Assembly (NCBI GenBank): GCA_024401855.1
Contig: JAKSKH010000004.1
Location: 1 to 64,000, forward strand
From: Bacteroidales bacterium
GTDB lineage: Bacteria > Bacteroidota > Bacteroidia > Bacteroidales > UBA932
Reading direction: 5' to 3'
DNA: 64,000 nucleotides
A program made the translations under genes and the position numbers. Position 1 is the first letter of the stretch. Each line of letters opens with the position of its first letter. The notes under the pieces were generated by a model that was given only the letters and a program-made list of their open reading frames with translations, was not told where the DNA came from and ran no database searches. Below are positions 50,058-60,285 of this stretch, piece by piece.

Positions 50058-52148
50058 ATGGCGGTTTTACAAAACATTCGCGTAAAGTTCGGCGTTGTGA
50101 TTTCCGTAATCATTGCGCTCGCGCTTTTGTCTTTCATAATTGATCCCAGCACTCTCGAGTCTGCCATCAATTCAATGTCGGCAAAATATGATGTCGGAAA
50201 CATCGACGGAAAGAAAATTTCCTACACCGATTTTCAGGCTGATATAGACAGGTACACGACAATCAATGAGATGCTCACCGGCTCTTCCGTACAGAACGAG
50301 CAGACCCAGACGCAGATCAGGGATGCTGCATGGCAGGAACTTCTTGACAAGCACCTCTTCATCAAGAATGCCAAGGCGGCCGGAATTTCTGTCGGCGAAG
50401 CTGAAATGCTTGACCTTACTACCGGCAACAACGTTTCCCCTATGATTGCGTCCAACCCCGCTTTTGCGGATGAAAACGGAAACTTCTCCGTTGACAATCT
50501 TGTCAACTTCATCCAGCAGATAGACTCGGACAACAGCGGCCAGCTCCGCATATATTGGAACTATCTCCAGAACGCTATCTATACCCAGGAGTTCTATGCA
50601 AAATATGCGGCCCTCTTCTCAGGCAGCAATTATCAGAATGCCCTTCAGCTCGATGACGCTGTAGTTTCCGGAAACACCACTGCCAACATCGATTATGTAA
50701 TGGCATCCTATCCCATGGCAAACGACTCCACAATTAGCGTTTCAAGCAAGGAAATCAAGGATTACTACAACTCCCACAAAGATTTCTTCAAGCAGAATGC
50801 AAGCCGTGACATGGAGTATGTGGTATACGAGGTCGTTCCTTCAGAAAAAGACATTCAGGAGACTGCAGAAACAATGGACAAGGCGTATTCAGAATTCGCC
50901 GAGGCTTCCAATATGAAGACTTTCCTCCTCAAGAATTCAGAGAGGTCACTTTCTGAATACTGGTATAAGGACGGAGAACTCAGCACCATAAGCCAGGAAC
51001 TCAATGACGCGGTATTTGCCGGTAACGACATCACTCCCGTAATCCGCAAAGGCAATTCATTCTTTGCAGGAAAGGTTATGGACAGCAAGATGATATCCGA
51101 CTCCGTATATGTAAAGCATATCCTTCTTCAGGGAGATGGGGCAAAGGCTCTCGCAGACAGTCTTGCAGGCGTTGCCGCAAAGGGTGGCAGCTTCTCAAAC
51201 CTTGCCGCACAGTATTCTGTTGACCAGAATTCCGCCACTGACGGAGAAATAGGTAATATCGGCTGGATGACCCAGACCTATATGATTCCCGGATTCGAGT
51301 CCGTGATTACCGCAGAGGTTGGCAAACCTTATGTGATCAACTCACAGTACGGCTCACACGTAGTTGTAGTTTCCAAGAAGACAGCTCCCGTAGTAAAGAA
51401 GCAGGTGGCTATCCTCGAGAAGACTGCCCTTGCAAGCAAGGAGACATTCAACAACTTCTATTCACAGGCCAACACCTTTGCCACTATTGCAGGTGGAACT
51501 TACGAAGGTTACAGGAAGGCCCTCGATTCAACCAAGGTTTATTCTCATTCAATGAACATCACCGAGGCCACCTCCACCTATGGAACCATTGATCAGGCCA
51601 AGGAAGTTACGAGATGGATATTCGACAATAAGGCCGGAAAGGCATCCAATATCATCACCGTCAACAACAACTACTTCTTCATTGCCGCTGTCAAGGCAGT
51701 TCATAAGGAAGGTTACAAACCTGTCAACGAGGTGTCTTCTTCAATTTCACAGAAGCTCACTTCAGACAAGCTTATGGCAAAGACCAAGGCAGAAGTTGCA
51801 GAGAAGATCAAAGGCCTTACCACTCTTGAGCAAGTTGCCGAGGCTCTCAATTCAACGGTTACCAACCAGACAGCTGTTTCATTCTCTACTGCCGGATATT
51901 TCGGAGCAGTCGAGCCCGCTGTACTCGGTGCCGCTTCCGTTGCCAAGGAAGGAGAGATCTGTGGTCCTGTAGATGGAATCATGGGTGTTTATGTCTTCAA
52001 GGTATCCGACAGGAAAGCCGGTTCATTCTACACTGAAGACGATGCCAGAATGGCTGCAAGCCAGAAGGTGCAGTATGCTTCCCAGATGATCCTTCCCGTC
52101 ATGATGCAGAATGCAGACGTAAAGGACAACAGAGCAAGATTCTTCTAG
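50058..52148 (+). CDS. PpiD/SurA-like peptidyl-prolyl isomerase chaperone
   Basis: A 696-residue membrane-anchored periplasmic chaperone. One N-terminal helix (about 10-32, VVISVIIALALLSFIIDP) is followed by a SurA/PpiD N-domain (NIDGKKISYTDFQADID, then AWQELLDKHLFIKNAKAAGI). A parvulin domain follows with VKHILLQGDGAKALADSL, SFSNLAAQYSVDQNSATDGE and IGWMTQTYMIPGFESVI. A second, degenerate domain and C-terminal helices end the protein. It would help fold outer membrane proteins as they leave SecYEG. It forms the end of the envelope cluster. Confidence 0.9.
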   Translation: MAVLQNIRVKFGVVISVIIALALLSFIIDPSTLESAINSMSAKYDVGNIDGKKISYTDFQADIDRYTTINEMLTGSSVQNEQTQTQIRDAAWQELLDKHLFIKNAKAAGISVGEAEMLDLTTGNNVSPMIASNPAFADENGNFSVDNLVNFIQQIDSDNSGQLRIYWNYLQNAIYTQEFYAKYAALFSGSNYQNALQLDDAVVSGNTTANIDYVMASYPMANDSTISVSSKEIKDYYNSHKDFFKQNASRDMEYVVYEVVPSEKDIQETAETMDKAYSEFAEASNMKTFLLKNSERSLSEYWYKDGELSTISQELNDAVFAGNDITPVIRKGNSFFAGKVMDSKMISDSVYVKHILLQGDGAKALADSLAGVAAKGGSFSNLAAQYSVDQNSATDGEIGNIGWMTQTYMIPGFESVITAEVGKPYVINSQYGSHVVVVSKKTAPVVKKQVAILEKTALASKETFNNFYSQANTFATIAGGTYEGYRKALDSTKVYSHSMNITEATSTYGTIDQAKEVTRWIFDNKAGKASNIITVNNNYFFIAAVKAVHKEGYKPVNEVSSSISQKLTSDKLMAKTKAEVAEKIKGLTTLEQVAEALNSTVTNQTAVSFSTAGYFGAVEPAVLGAASVAKEGEICGPVDGIMGVYVFKVSDRKAGSFYTEDDARMAASQKVQYASQMILPVMMQNADVKDNRARFF

Positions 52149-52167
52149 CAGATATCAAATAATTTAG

Positions 52168-52208
52168 GAGGATGACTAAAAAGTCCGTCGGACTTAGAGG
52201 TCATCCTC
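52168..52208 (+). terminator. Long nested hairpin after the PpiD-like gene
   Basis: GAGGATGAC (52168-52176) pairs with GTCATCCTC (52200-52208), and an inner stem AAGTCC/GGACTT with a 3-base loop lies between them. A short TGTTTG follows. It is probably a terminator, though its U-run is weak, and it might also be an element end beside the decayed gene. Confidence 0.6.
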
Positions 52209-52219
52209 TGTTTGTATAA

Positions 52220-52487
52220 AACATACTATCCAGAGAATGCTGCTCCGTTCTTGTTGAAGACTTTGACAATCCCGCCTCGCCATGCAGCAATACGGCAAAG
52301 CTGGAACGCATATTCTCAAATGTTCCACAGCTCAGCCGGCAGTGGCGTGGTTCCTATGAAGGAGATAATAATCTCATTGATAAAAGATGGATACGACGGG
52401 TGGTTCACGGTTGAGCATTACGGTTCCCGCAACATGCTCACAGACGCGGGAAAATCCGTCGAATTCCTGAAAAACATCGAATTATAA
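52220..52487 (+). pseudogene. Decayed sugar phosphate isomerase/epimerase (frameshift and deletion)
   Basis: Two reading frames together recall the C-terminal part of xylose-isomerase-like TIM-barrel proteins. The first (from about 52220) reads CSVLVEDFDNPASPCSNTAK then LERIFSNVPQLSRQW, which fits the V-E-D-F-x-N metal-site strand. The second, shifted (from about 52330), reads SSAGSGVVPMKEIIISLIKD then GYDGWFTVEHYGSR and KSVEFLKNIEL, the usual C-terminal strand and helix. The roughly 50 residues normally between them (D-x-G-N and the K-D strand) are absent, and the N-terminal half is gone. It sits between a hairpin and the convergent GH95 gene, so it is a remnant, not a short functional gene. 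Confidence 0.7.
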
Positions 52488-52500
52488 TAAATGTGAATTA

Positions 52501-54858
52501 TTATTTCGAAGCGAACTTCCAGACTCCGTCCTTGTTGAATTTCACTTTGATCTCCTTGCCATTGATGCGGGTCACGGCCTTCTTTGCAGAATCGCTTCTT
52601 ATGGTAGCGCTGACGGCCTTCCCGCCTTCCCACTTAACGTCCACAGTGAATCCGCCTCTTGCCCTGAGTCCGCAGTATTCTCCTTCCGACCATTTGTCTG
52701 GCAGGGCCGGCAGGATGTCGATAACTCCCGTGTGGGACTGTATCAGCATCTCAGCAATACCGGCGCATTCGCCGAAGTTGCCGTCTATCTGGAAAGGCGG
52801 ATGTGTATTGAAGAGGTTTGGCAGAGTCAGCTCGCCGTCGAGGCACTCAACGCTTTCCAACGCGCCGTTGCCATCCTTCAGACGGGCGTAGAAACTGACC
52901 ATCCAGGCCCTGCTCCAACCGGTATATGATCCCTTGCGTGTGACAGGATCCTCATTGTACTTGCGTCTGCGTTCGATGGTGCGTCTGGCCGCAGCGAATA
53001 TGGCCGGATCGTTCTCGTTGATTATGGTACCCGGATAGAGTCCGAACAGGTGTGACATGTGCCTGTGACCCGGTTCGTTCTCTTCGTAGTCCTCTATCCA
53101 TTCGCGTATGGTGTTGTACCTCTGTCCTATCACGATTGGAGGAAGCTTGGCCCTGGCAGCCTCGACCTTCCTGACGAAGTCGGCGTCAACTCCAAGAGTC
53201 CTGGCGGCGAGCACTGTGGCGTTGAAGAGTTCAGAGGCTATCTCGATATCCATCGTGGCACCGTAGGTCAGGTTATAGTTGTTCCCGTCGGAGTGGATAT
53301 AAGCATTCTCAGGTGAGTTGGAAGGTGCTGTCACGAGGTGGCCTTCCTTGTCTTCTATCATGAATGAAAGGAGAAATTCCACGGCTCCCTTCATAGACGG
53401 ATATGCCTTGTTGCGGAGATAGTCCATGTCGCAGGTGAAGGTGTACAGCTGCCATTGGTCAAGAGCCAGCCATGGCCCGGCTATGGGCAGTGTTCCCCAG
53501 CCGACTCCGTCACTGATAGAGGTGTGTCCGAACGGATTGGAAAGGTGGTTGACAGTCCATCCTTCAGCTCCGAATGTCTTCCTGGCGGTTACGGCTCCGG
53601 GCTCGTGAAGGGTGTTGATCCAATCGGAATAGATTTCTGCGGTCTCCGCGAGGTTGGTGACTCCTGCGGGCCAGTAGTTCATCTGAATGTTGATGTTGGT
53701 ATGGAAGTCAGAGTTCCAAGGCGCAATGAGGTCTCTGCACCAGATGCCCTGAAGGTTGGCGGGAAGCCTGCCCGGGCGCCTGGAGGAGCACATCAGCAGA
53801 TAACGGCCATACTGGAAGTGCAGGGCGCTCAGGGCCGGGTCGCTGGCTCCGTTCCTAACGTCCTGTATGCGCTGGTCCGTAGAGACAAGGCTGCGGGTCT
53901 GATCGCCAAGGCAGAGGCTTACGCGGCCGAACATCGAGCTGTGCTCAGCTACGGACCGCTCTTTCATGGTGTCAAAGGATATGCCATTCACACTTGCGAG
54001 CTGTTTAGTGCTGAGTGCCAGCGGATCTATGTTGCGGTCAAAGTCACTCTTTTCAAAATTGTAGTCGGTGTTCATGGCCACGAGTATCACCGCCTCATCG
54101 GCGCCTCTGACATATACTGAGTTGTTGACCGTGGTCGTGCCGCCTCCCTTGGCAATACACTTGACGGCTCCGGCGAACTTCATGTGGAGGCCTTCCGGAC
54201 TGCCGTACTGGTCAGGCAGGTCGATGATCTGTCCTTCGATCTTGAGCGTATTGTTGTCAAGCGGGGAGGCTATGGCATTCTCCTCACGGAGATACGATGC
54301 CTTGAAAGTAAGGGTTCCCGGTTTTTCCGCCGACAACCTCATGACAAGGAGGTCGTCAGGAGCTGAAGTGAAGACTTCGCGCTTGAACCTTACCCCTCCC
54401 AAGCTGTATTCAACCTTGACTATGCCGGTGGAAAGGTCAAGTTGGCGCCTGTAATCGCTTACATCTCCGGTATCGCCGAAGTCAAGCTTGAGATCTCCGA
54501 ATGTCTGATATGAACGTATGCGCATGAAAGGTCCCTGAAGTTCTTTTTCGGACATTGCCACCGCCTCCGCCACCTTTCCGTCAAGGAGGAGTTTCTGTAT
54601 CTCGGGCATCACTGATGCTGAAGCGGCGTTCCCGTCTTCCTTGCATCCGGCCCACAGGCTTTCTTCGTTCAGCTGTATGGTCTCTTCGACCGGTTGTCCG
54701 AAGACCATAGCTCCGATGCGGCCGTTGCCCAAAGGAAGAGCCTCGGTCCATTCCGTGGCCGGATGGTCATACCATAGTGTGCAGGACCTGTTGCCGTCCT
54801 GGGCGTTTGCAGCCATTGTCATAGTAATGACGGCGAGAATCAGTGTGATTTTTTTCAT
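52501..54858 (-). CDS. Glycoside hydrolase family 95 (alpha-L-fucosidase/galactosidase type)
   Basis: A 785-residue secreted enzyme with a signal peptide (about 1-19). The N-terminal beta domain begins [20 protein letters not shown] with the family's GAMVFG. The (alpha/alpha)6 barrel has [20 protein letters not shown] leading into INIQMNYWP (the paired catalytic-site asparagines), TAPSNSPEN (catalytic glutamate region), [12 protein letters not shown], and [20 protein letters not shown] with the conserved Asp, then HTG. GH95 enzymes remove alpha-1,2-linked L-fucose or L-galactose with inversion. It has its own -7 box and is read after galK but beyond a terminator. Confidence 0.92.
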   Translation of the reverse strand: MKKITLILAVITMTMAANAQDGNRSCTLWYDHPATEWTEALPLGNGRIGAMVFGQPVEETIQLNEESLWAGCKEDGNAASASVMPEIQKLLLDGKVAEAVAMSEKELQGPFMRIRSYQTFGDLKLDFGDTGDVSDYRRQLDLSTGIVKVEYSLGGVRFKREVFTSAPDDLLVMRLSAEKPGTLTFKASYLREENAIASPLDNNTLKIEGQIIDLPDQYGSPEGLHMKFAGAVKCIAKGGGTTTVNNSVYVRGADEAVILVAMNTDYNFEKSDFDRNIDPLALSTKQLASVNGISFDTMKERSVAEHSSMFGRVSLCLGDQTRSLVSTDQRIQDVRNGASDPALSALHFQYGRYLLMCSSRRPGRLPANLQGIWCRDLIAPWNSDFHTNINIQMNYWPAGVTNLAETAEIYSDWINTLHEPGAVTARKTFGAEGWTVNHLSNPFGHTSISDGVGWGTLPIAGPWLALDQWQLYTFTCDMDYLRNKAYPSMKGAVEFLLSFMIEDKEGHLVTAPSNSPENAYIHSDGNNYNLTYGATMDIEIASELFNATVLAARTLGVDADFVRKVEAARAKLPPIVIGQRYNTIREWIEDYEENEPGHRHMSHLFGLYPGTIINENDPAIFAAARRTIERRRKYNEDPVTRKGSYTGWSRAWMVSFYARLKDGNGALESVECLDGELTLPNLFNTHPPFQIDGNFGECAGIAEMLIQSHTGVIDILPALPDKWSEGEYCGLRARGGFTVDVKWEGGKAVSATIRSDSAKKAVTRINGKEIKVKFNKDGVWKFASK

Positions 54859-54895
54859 ATGTGTCGTGTGTTGTTATCGTACAGGATGGAATAAA

Positions 54896-54903
54896 CAAAT
54901 TTA
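54896..54903 (-). promoter_or_regulatory. -7 box for the GH95 gene
   Basis: On the minus strand TAAATTTG matches TAnnTTTG and ends 37 bases before the ATG at 54858, just past the galK terminator. Confidence 0.5.
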
Positions 54904-54923
54904 GTTATTTTCTGGCAGATGAA

Positions 54924-54958
54924 GAAAAAAAGGCAGTTGCCTCTCGACAGCTGCCTTT
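54924..54958 (-). terminator. Intrinsic terminator of galK
   Basis: On the minus strand AAAGGCAG and CTGCCTTT form the stem, with a loop of about 14 bases that can pair further, followed by a run of T. It starts 38 bases after the galK stop. Confidence 0.8.
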
Positions 54959-54995
54959 TGTGCAATCTATAATGTGATGCCCGTCAGGAATCCGC

Positions 54996-56150
54996 TTAGA
55001 GTTTCCTTGCTCCGTCGGAGATGACCACGTCGTAAATCTTGGGCTCATGTCCGAATTTGGCGGTGAAGTCCTTTACGGCCGCATCCACGAAAGGCTGGTA
55101 GAGTTCCTTCCTGACGAGGTTGATGGTGCATCCTCCGAAACCTCCTCCCATCACGCGTGAACCGCTGACATCCATCTTGCGGGCAAGTTTGTTGAGGAAA
55201 TCAAGTTCCTCGCAGCTTACTTCATAAAGCTTGCTCATTCCGAAATGAGTCTGGTACATCATTTCGCCGGCGGTCTCATAGTCAGATCTCTCAAGGGCGT
55301 CGCAGACATCAAGGACTCTCTGCACTTCACCTATCACGTACTCTGCGCGGAGGAAATCCTCTTCGGGAATTTCTGTGCGGACTTCTTCAAGCCACACGCG
55401 TTTTGCGTCGCTGAGGAACTCCACTTCCGGATGATTCTTGCGGATGGCGGCCGCTGCGTTTTCGCAGGAAGCGCGGCGTTTATTGTAAGCGGAAGAAGCA
55501 AGCTCGTGCTTTACGCAGGAGTCAATAAGGACAAGTTTGTATCCTGCAGCCTCGGGATCAAAGGGGAAATACTTGAATTCCAAAGTCTTGCAGTTCAGGC
55601 GGATAAGGCAGCCGGCCTTGCCGAAGCAGGAAGCGAACTGGTCCATGATTCCGCAGTTCACACCGCAGTAATTGTGCTCTGTACTCTGACCGATCTTTGC
55701 GAGTTCGAACTTGTCAATCCCATTCTGGAATATCTCGTTGATGGCAAAGGCGAAAGTGCTCTCAAGGGCTGCAGAAGATGAAAGTCCTGCTCCGAGGGGA
55801 ACGTCTCCGGCAAAAACGGTATCGAAGCCTTCAACCTTTCCACCTCTCTTGATGGTTTCGCGGCAGACTCCGAAGATGTAGCAGGCCCAGGCCTCCTTCG
55901 GTTTGTCCTCCTCATTGAGGCCGAAGGTGGTTTCTGCATCGTAGTCGAGTGAATATGCGCGGACCTTGTCAGTTCCGTTCAACTTGATTTCCGCAACGAT
56001 TCCTTTGTCTATTGCACCGGGGAAAACATAACCGCCGTTATAGTCGGTGTGCTCTCCTATAAGGTTGATTCTTCCGGCGGAAGCATAGGCTTCTCCGCCT
56101 TCTCCGTAGAGCGAGACGAATTTCTCGTGAATTTTGGATTGCATGCTCAT
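54996..56150 (-). CDS. galK: Galactokinase
   Basis: A 384-residue GHMP kinase that makes galactose 1-phosphate for the Leloir pathway. Motif 1 is GRINLIGEHTDYNGGYVFP (family signature). Motif 2 is VPLGAGLSSSAALES, the ATP loop. Motif 3 is GSRVMGGGFGGCTINLV. NCGIMDQFASCFGK holds the catalytic Asp. The start may be M1 or M3. It follows the phosphatase-like gene by 13 bases, so the two probably form an operon. No galactose epimerase, uridylyltransferase or transporter is next to it. Confidence 0.95.
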   Translation of the reverse strand: MSMQSKIHEKFVSLYGEGGEAYASAGRINLIGEHTDYNGGYVFPGAIDKGIVAEIKLNGTDKVRAYSLDYDAETTFGLNEEDKPKEAWACYIFGVCRETIKRGGKVEGFDTVFAGDVPLGAGLSSSAALESTFAFAINEIFQNGIDKFELAKIGQSTEHNYCGVNCGIMDQFASCFGKAGCLIRLNCKTLEFKYFPFDPEAAGYKLVLIDSCVKHELASSAYNKRRASCENAAAAIRKNHPEVEFLSDAKRVWLEEVRTEIPEEDFLRAEYVIGEVQRVLDVCDALERSDYETAGEMMYQTHFGMSKLYEVSCEELDFLNKLARKMDVSGSRVMGGGFGGCTINLVRKELYQPFVDAAVKDFTAKFGHEPKIYDVVISDGARKL

Positions 56151-56163
56151 GATTATTATGTGA

Positions 56164-57048
56164 TTAAAAAATTAGTTGTATAAGTATAGGGTAATGGTCG
56201 CTCAGCCCTCCCTGGTATTTCATACCGTTGTAGGTTCTCCGGGGTTTCTGCCCGCCGAATCCTCTGTCGGGGGTACTCAGGCATTCGTCTGCGTACACAC
56301 TTTCCTTTATCTTCATCTTCCCCCTTGCAAAATATCCGTCAATCTTTTCCCACGTTCCTTTGTATTTGAGAGTCCCGACCTTGGCTGACGGCCATAAAGT
56401 GTCATTGAAGTCACCCACGGCAATGACTCTTGGATGTCCCTCAGATACAAGCGAATCGCAAATCCCGTTCATTCTGTCCATAGCCGTCTTCCTTTTATTC
56501 CCGCTCCCCTCACCCAGTTTTGACGGATGGTGATTTACAAGAACGTCAATTTTATCGAATTCTGCAAGAAGAATGTCTCTGGTGTGCATTATGTTTCCAC
56601 CCTCGTAATACAGGTGCTTGGGCTCGGACGAATTCAGCTTCAGAGAACTTTTCCTGTAAATGAGGGCGCAGTCTATCCCCCGGCTGTCGGGTGAGTCGTA
56701 GTGGACAATTCCATAATCAAGTTTCCTCAACATTGTGGACTTCACGAGTTGTTTTACAACATATCCGTTTTCAACCTCCGCAAATCCTATTACGTCGGGC
56801 AGGCGGCCATATTCGTCCCCTGCCTTCAGGATTGTCTTTGCAATGCCGTTGCATTTGGCATAAAAGCGCTTGGGAGTCCAGTGCCGCTGCCCCTTCACAG
56901 AAAACTCCTTGTCCGAACCGCCTCCGCCCTGGTCTGTGTAGTCGAAGAAATTCTCAACGTTCCAGAACATAATCAGGAGGGAGTCGCACCGGGCGGAGGC
57001 GCTTATAGAAAAAAGAATGAGCAAAAGTGCCGTGCAAGTCTTTTTCAT
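56164..57048 (-). CDS. Secreted endonuclease/exonuclease/phosphatase-family protein
   Basis: A 294-residue protein with a signal peptide (about 1-19, ending ASA). IMFWNVENFFDY carries the metal-site N and E of the family. PDVIGFAEVENG provides the second E. LVNHHPSKLGEGSG, RVIAVGDFNDTLWPS and GLSDHYPILIQLIF contain the catalytic His, the D-x-N pair and the D-H pair. All key residues are present, so it should be active on a phosphodiester or phosphomonoester; whether DNA, RNA, or a sugar or lipid phosphate is unknown. Its gene precedes galK by 13 bases. Confidence 0.85.
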   Translation of the reverse strand: MKKTCTALLLILFSISASARCDSLLIMFWNVENFFDYTDQGGGGSDKEFSVKGQRHWTPKRFYAKCNGIAKTILKAGDEYGRLPDVIGFAEVENGYVVKQLVKSTMLRKLDYGIVHYDSPDSRGIDCALIYRKSSLKLNSSEPKHLYYEGGNIMHTRDILLAEFDKIDVLVNHHPSKLGEGSGNKRKTAMDRMNGICDSLVSEGHPRVIAVGDFNDTLWPSAKVGTLKYKGTWEKIDGYFARGKMKIKESVYADECLSTPDRGFGGQKPRRTYNGMKYQGGLSDHYPILIQLIF

Positions 57049-57085
57049 AGCTACTAATATCGTGATTTTTCAACAAAAAAACGCG

Positions 57086-57093
57086 TATCTTTG
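57086..57093 (+). promoter_or_regulatory. -7 box for the porin operon
   Basis: TATCTTTG matches TAnnTTTG and ends 14 bases before the first ATG at 57108. A TTT run but no exact TTG lies upstream. Confidence 0.5.
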
Positions 57094-57107
57094 CAAGATA
57101 TCCGACC

Positions 57108-58049
57108 ATGATGAAAAAACTGTCCGTTCTGCTTTTTGCAATCTTCATGTACATCGGGGCGCATGCCCAGGATGTGGATGTGAGAATGGAAACAAGGTTG
57201 AGCTTCTGCAATACCGGATTCAAGGCAGAGAGGCTCAGCCTGGCCGTAAGCGGAAGCTTCAATGAAAAATGGTCATTCAATTTCTTTCAAAACCTCAACA
57301 AGCCCATTGAACCCAGGGATGTCCTGAATGCCACGGACAAGATGTTCATCCGCTATGCTCCCGACCCAGCCTGGACTTTTCAGTTCGGCAAGATGCCTCT
57401 TGCCATAGGATCATGGGAGTATGATGCTTTCCCGATAGACGTGTACTACTACACATATTACATAGACAACTATATGTCCCCTTTCCAGATAGCAATTTCA
57501 GGACAATATAATTTCAGGAATGGCAAGGACGCCGTGCAGTTCCAGTTTGCAAGAAGCCCGCTTGCAGAGGTAGGCGACTACCGCATGTTCTCCTATAATC
57601 TGATGTGGAACGGCATACACGGACCTCTGCATTTCCTCTATTCGGCGAATGTCGAGCAGTTCAACGGCGGATACAGATGTCTTGCCTGTCTTGGAACCAA
57701 ACTTACGCTTGACAGATTTTCTGCTTATGTGGATCTGTCGGGGGCCCGCTTCTCAAATTTCGGAAGCGGTATGATTCACTCCGCAACGGCCTGTACAAGG
57801 CTGGATTGGCAGATAATTCCCAAACTGTCGGCTTTTGCCAAGTTTACTGCAGACAGAGACCGTGATATTTACGAAGGAGTCAAATTCGGAGGAGGCTTCG
57901 AGTTCTTCCCTGTCAAAGGCAGCAGAGACGTACGTATACACATTCAGATACACAGAGAGAATTCAAATGCGGCACACGCCACGCTCGCGTCCGCAGGAGC
58001 AAAGTGGAACTTCCATATTTACAGGAAAAATGCAGAAGAAAAAAAATAA
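57108..58049 (+). CDS. Porin, phosphate-selective OprO/OprP-like family
   Basis: A 313-residue outer membrane protein. The signal peptide ends near AHAQ (about residue 21); the start may be the first or the second of two ATGs. Strand blocks typical of this Bacteroidota porin group are RLSFCNTGFKAERLSLAVSG, WSFNFFQNLNKPIE, DKMFIRYAPDPAWTFQFGKM and DNYMSPFQIAISGQYNFRNG. Specificity for phosphate should not be assumed. It overlaps the inner-membrane protein gene downstream by 20 bases, which suggests one transport route across both membranes. Confidence 0.75.
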   Translation: MMKKLSVLLFAIFMYIGAHAQDVDVRMETRLSFCNTGFKAERLSLAVSGSFNEKWSFNFFQNLNKPIEPRDVLNATDKMFIRYAPDPAWTFQFGKMPLAIGSWEYDAFPIDVYYYTYYIDNYMSPFQIAISGQYNFRNGKDAVQFQFARSPLAEVGDYRMFSYNLMWNGIHGPLHFLYSANVEQFNGGYRCLACLGTKLTLDRFSAYVDLSGARFSNFGSGMIHSATACTRLDWQIIPKLSAFAKFTADRDRDIYEGVKFGGGFEFFPVKGSRDVRIHIQIHRENSNAAHATLASAGAKWNFHIYRKNAEEKK

Positions 58050-59166
58050 ATATACAGGCGGAATATGCTGCCTGGTTATCGTAGGAGCGCTATTTACGTA
58101 CCTCGGTATGAGGATGGGGACAGCCAATATGCTCAATACCATAATGCATACGGCGCATGACCTGCTGCTCAACACCGTATTCTATCTGATGGCAATCTGT
58201 GTCATCACCGGGGCGTTGGGACGCATACTCACGGAATTCGGTGTCGTATCCCTGCTTGAAAGTTTGCTCAGACCCTTTATGAGGCCGCTTTTCAATCTTC
58301 CCGGAGTGGCATCCCTGGGGGCGGTAGTGACATTCCTGTCAGATAACCCTGCCATCATATCCCTTGCAAAGGACAGGCGTTTCGCCTCCTGCTTCAAGAA
58401 ATACCAGTTCATCTCCTTGACCAACTTCGGGACCGCATTCGGAATGGGCATCCTTGTAATTGTTTTCATGATCGGGCAGGGATTCAGCTGGGAGCCCTTC
58501 GTGGGGCTTTTCGGTGCATTCTGCGGTTGCATTGTCTCAACAAGGCTGATGCAGCATTTCATTCTCAAGACCAACCCTTCCTACAAGGATGAGCCTGCCG
58601 TTGAAGAAAATGTCATTGATTCGGCGGAAGAAGAGAAAAACAGCGGCGAATCGCTCCTGATAAGAGTGCTCAATGCGGTACTGGACGGAGGAAAGTCCGG
58701 AGTGGAGATAGGGCTTGCCATCATACCGGGAGTGCTTGTCATTTCCACGTTGGTGATGATTTTTACGTTCGGTCCCGGACCTGCCGGCGCATATACGGGA
58801 GCCGCATACGAAGGTACTGAACTCCTTCCCCGGCTTGCCGGCAAGGTGAATTTCATATTCGAATGGCTGTTCGGTTTCAATGACCCTCATCTGATCGCCT
58901 TCCCAATCACGGCTCTTGGAGCGGTAGGTGCCGCCCTCAGCCTGGTTCCCAATTTTATGGCCCAGGGATGGATGGACGGCAATGCCATTGCGGTCTGCAC
59001 TGCCATAGGAATGTGCTGGAGCGGATATCTCAGCACCCATACAGCAATGCTCGACACCCTCGGATACAGGAGACTTACGGGAAAAGCCATCCTGTCACAT
59101 ACCATAGGAGGTTTTGTCGCCGGAATTGTGGCTCATTTCATATATGTACTGATAACTTTATTATAA
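58030..59166 (+). CDS. Inner-membrane nucleoside-recognition/Gate-domain protein (CD0519/CD1768-like)
   Basis: A 378-residue polytopic protein from [11 protein letters not shown]; the longer frame from 57835 lies inside the porin gene and is rejected. About 8-10 membrane segments are visible, including [20 protein letters not shown] and [20 protein letters not shown] in the first half, and a second Gate-like half with [18 protein letters not shown] and [20 protein letters not shown]. The DNPAI and STHTAM segments sit in helices where Gate-domain proteins bind substrate. The transported molecule is unknown. It ends 6 bases before ychF. Confidence 0.75.
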   Translation: MQKKKNKYTGGICCLVIVGALFTYLGMRMGTANMLNTIMHTAHDLLLNTVFYLMAICVITGALGRILTEFGVVSLLESLLRPFMRPLFNLPGVASLGAVVTFLSDNPAIISLAKDRRFASCFKKYQFISLTNFGTAFGMGILVIVFMIGQGFSWEPFVGLFGAFCGCIVSTRLMQHFILKTNPSYKDEPAVEENVIDSAEEEKNSGESLLIRVLNAVLDGGKSGVEIGLAIIPGVLVISTLVMIFTFGPGPAGAYTGAAYEGTELLPRLAGKVNFIFEWLFGFNDPHLIAFPITALGAVGAALSLVPNFMAQGWMDGNAIAVCTAIGMCWSGYLSTHTAMLDTLGYRRLTGKAILSHTIGGFVAGIVAHFIYVLITLL

Positions 59167-59172
59167 ACGGAT

Positions 59173-60273
59173 ATGTCTTTGAAGTGCGGAATAGTAGGAC
59201 TCCCCAATGTAGGAAAATCCACTTTGTTCAACTGTGTAAGTTCCGGGAAAGCCCAGAGCGCCAATTTCCCTTTTTGTACCATAGAACCCAACCTCGGTTC
59301 CACCAACGTGCCGGACAAGAGGCTTGAGGTCCTGTCAGACATCTGCAAGCCGCAGCGCACAATACCTGCAACCGTCGATATTGTGGATATAGCCGGGCTT
59401 GTCAAGGGGGCCAGCCGCGGAGAAGGCTTGGGCAACCAGTTCCTTGCCAACATCCGCGAATGCGACGCCATCCTGCATGTGCTCCGCTGCTTCGATGACG
59501 GGAATGTCGTGCACGTCGATGGAAGCGTGGATCCCGTACGCGACAAGGAAGTGGTGGATACGGAACTTCAGATCAAGGACCTCGAGACGGTTGAGGCGCG
59601 TTTCGCCAAGGCCGAGAAAGCCGGGAAGGCGGGAGACAAGGACGCCCGCAAACTGGCCGACCTGCTCACCCGTTACCGTGAGGCCCTGCTCGCAGGCAAG
59701 TCCTGTCGCAGCGTCGCGCTCATAAACGAAGAGGAAGCGGCAATCGCACGTGACCTTTTCCTTCTGACCAACAAGCCCGTGATGTATGTCTGCAATGTTG
59801 ATGACGCATCCGCGGTCAGCGGCAACAGGTACGTCGATGCCGTGCGCGAGGCCGTCCGGGAGGAGAATGCGGAAATCCTCATCATCTCCGCCAAGACCGA
59901 ATCCGAGATTGCCGAAATGGAGGACTACGACGACAGGCAGATGTTCCTTGAGGAAATGGGCTTGGAGGAGTCCGGAGTCGTCAGACTCATTCAGGGGGCG
60001 TACCACCTCCTGGGCCTGCAGACCTTCTTCACCGCCGGTGCCGATGAATGCCGTGCGTGGACCATCCACAAGGGAGACAAGGCCCCTAAGGCGGCCGGTG
60101 TCATCCATACCGATTTTGAGAAAGGCTTTATCCGCGCGGAAGTGATAAAGTATGAGGATTTTGTGGCTCTCAAGACCGAATCTGCCGTGCGTGCCGCCGG
60201 AAAGATGGGCATCGAGGGCAAGGAGTATGTAGTGCAGGACGGAGATATAATGCACTTCCTTTTTAACGTCTAA
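59173..60273 (+). CDS. ychF: Redox-regulated ATPase YchF (OLA1 family)
   Basis: A 366-residue P-loop protein. [18 protein letters not shown] is the Walker A/G1 motif, [20 protein letters not shown] the G3 motif, and VMYVCNVDD replaces the usual NKxD at G4, which explains ATP rather than GTP preference in this family. A coiled-coil insertion (about 130-200) and a C-terminal TGS domain with [16 protein letters not shown] and [15 protein letters not shown] follow. It binds ribosomes and is tied to stress responses. Length and motifs are standard. Confidence 0.95.
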   Translation: MSLKCGIVGLPNVGKSTLFNCVSSGKAQSANFPFCTIEPNLGSTNVPDKRLEVLSDICKPQRTIPATVDIVDIAGLVKGASRGEGLGNQFLANIRECDAILHVLRCFDDGNVVHVDGSVDPVRDKEVVDTELQIKDLETVEARFAKAEKAGKAGDKDARKLADLLTRYREALLAGKSCRSVALINEEEAAIARDLFLLTNKPVMYVCNVDDASAVSGNRYVDAVREAVREENAEILIISAKTESEIAEMEDYDDRQMFLEEMGLEESGVVRLIQGAYHLLGLQTFFTAGADECRAWTIHKGDKAPKAAGVIHTDFEKGFIRAEVIKYEDFVALKTESAVRAAGKMGIEGKEYVVQDGDIMHFLFNV

Positions 60274-60285
60274 ACTTCTTCAAAA

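Noticed and set aside
52212-52487. Intact 91-residue gene
   Set aside because: Its first third is out of frame with a better family match, and only a C-terminal family fragment is present; it is treated as part of a pseudogene.
57835-58029. N-terminal extension of the Gate-domain membrane protein
   Set aside because: These codons are in another frame of the porin gene and have no membrane or family character; the ATG at 58030 starts the conserved part.
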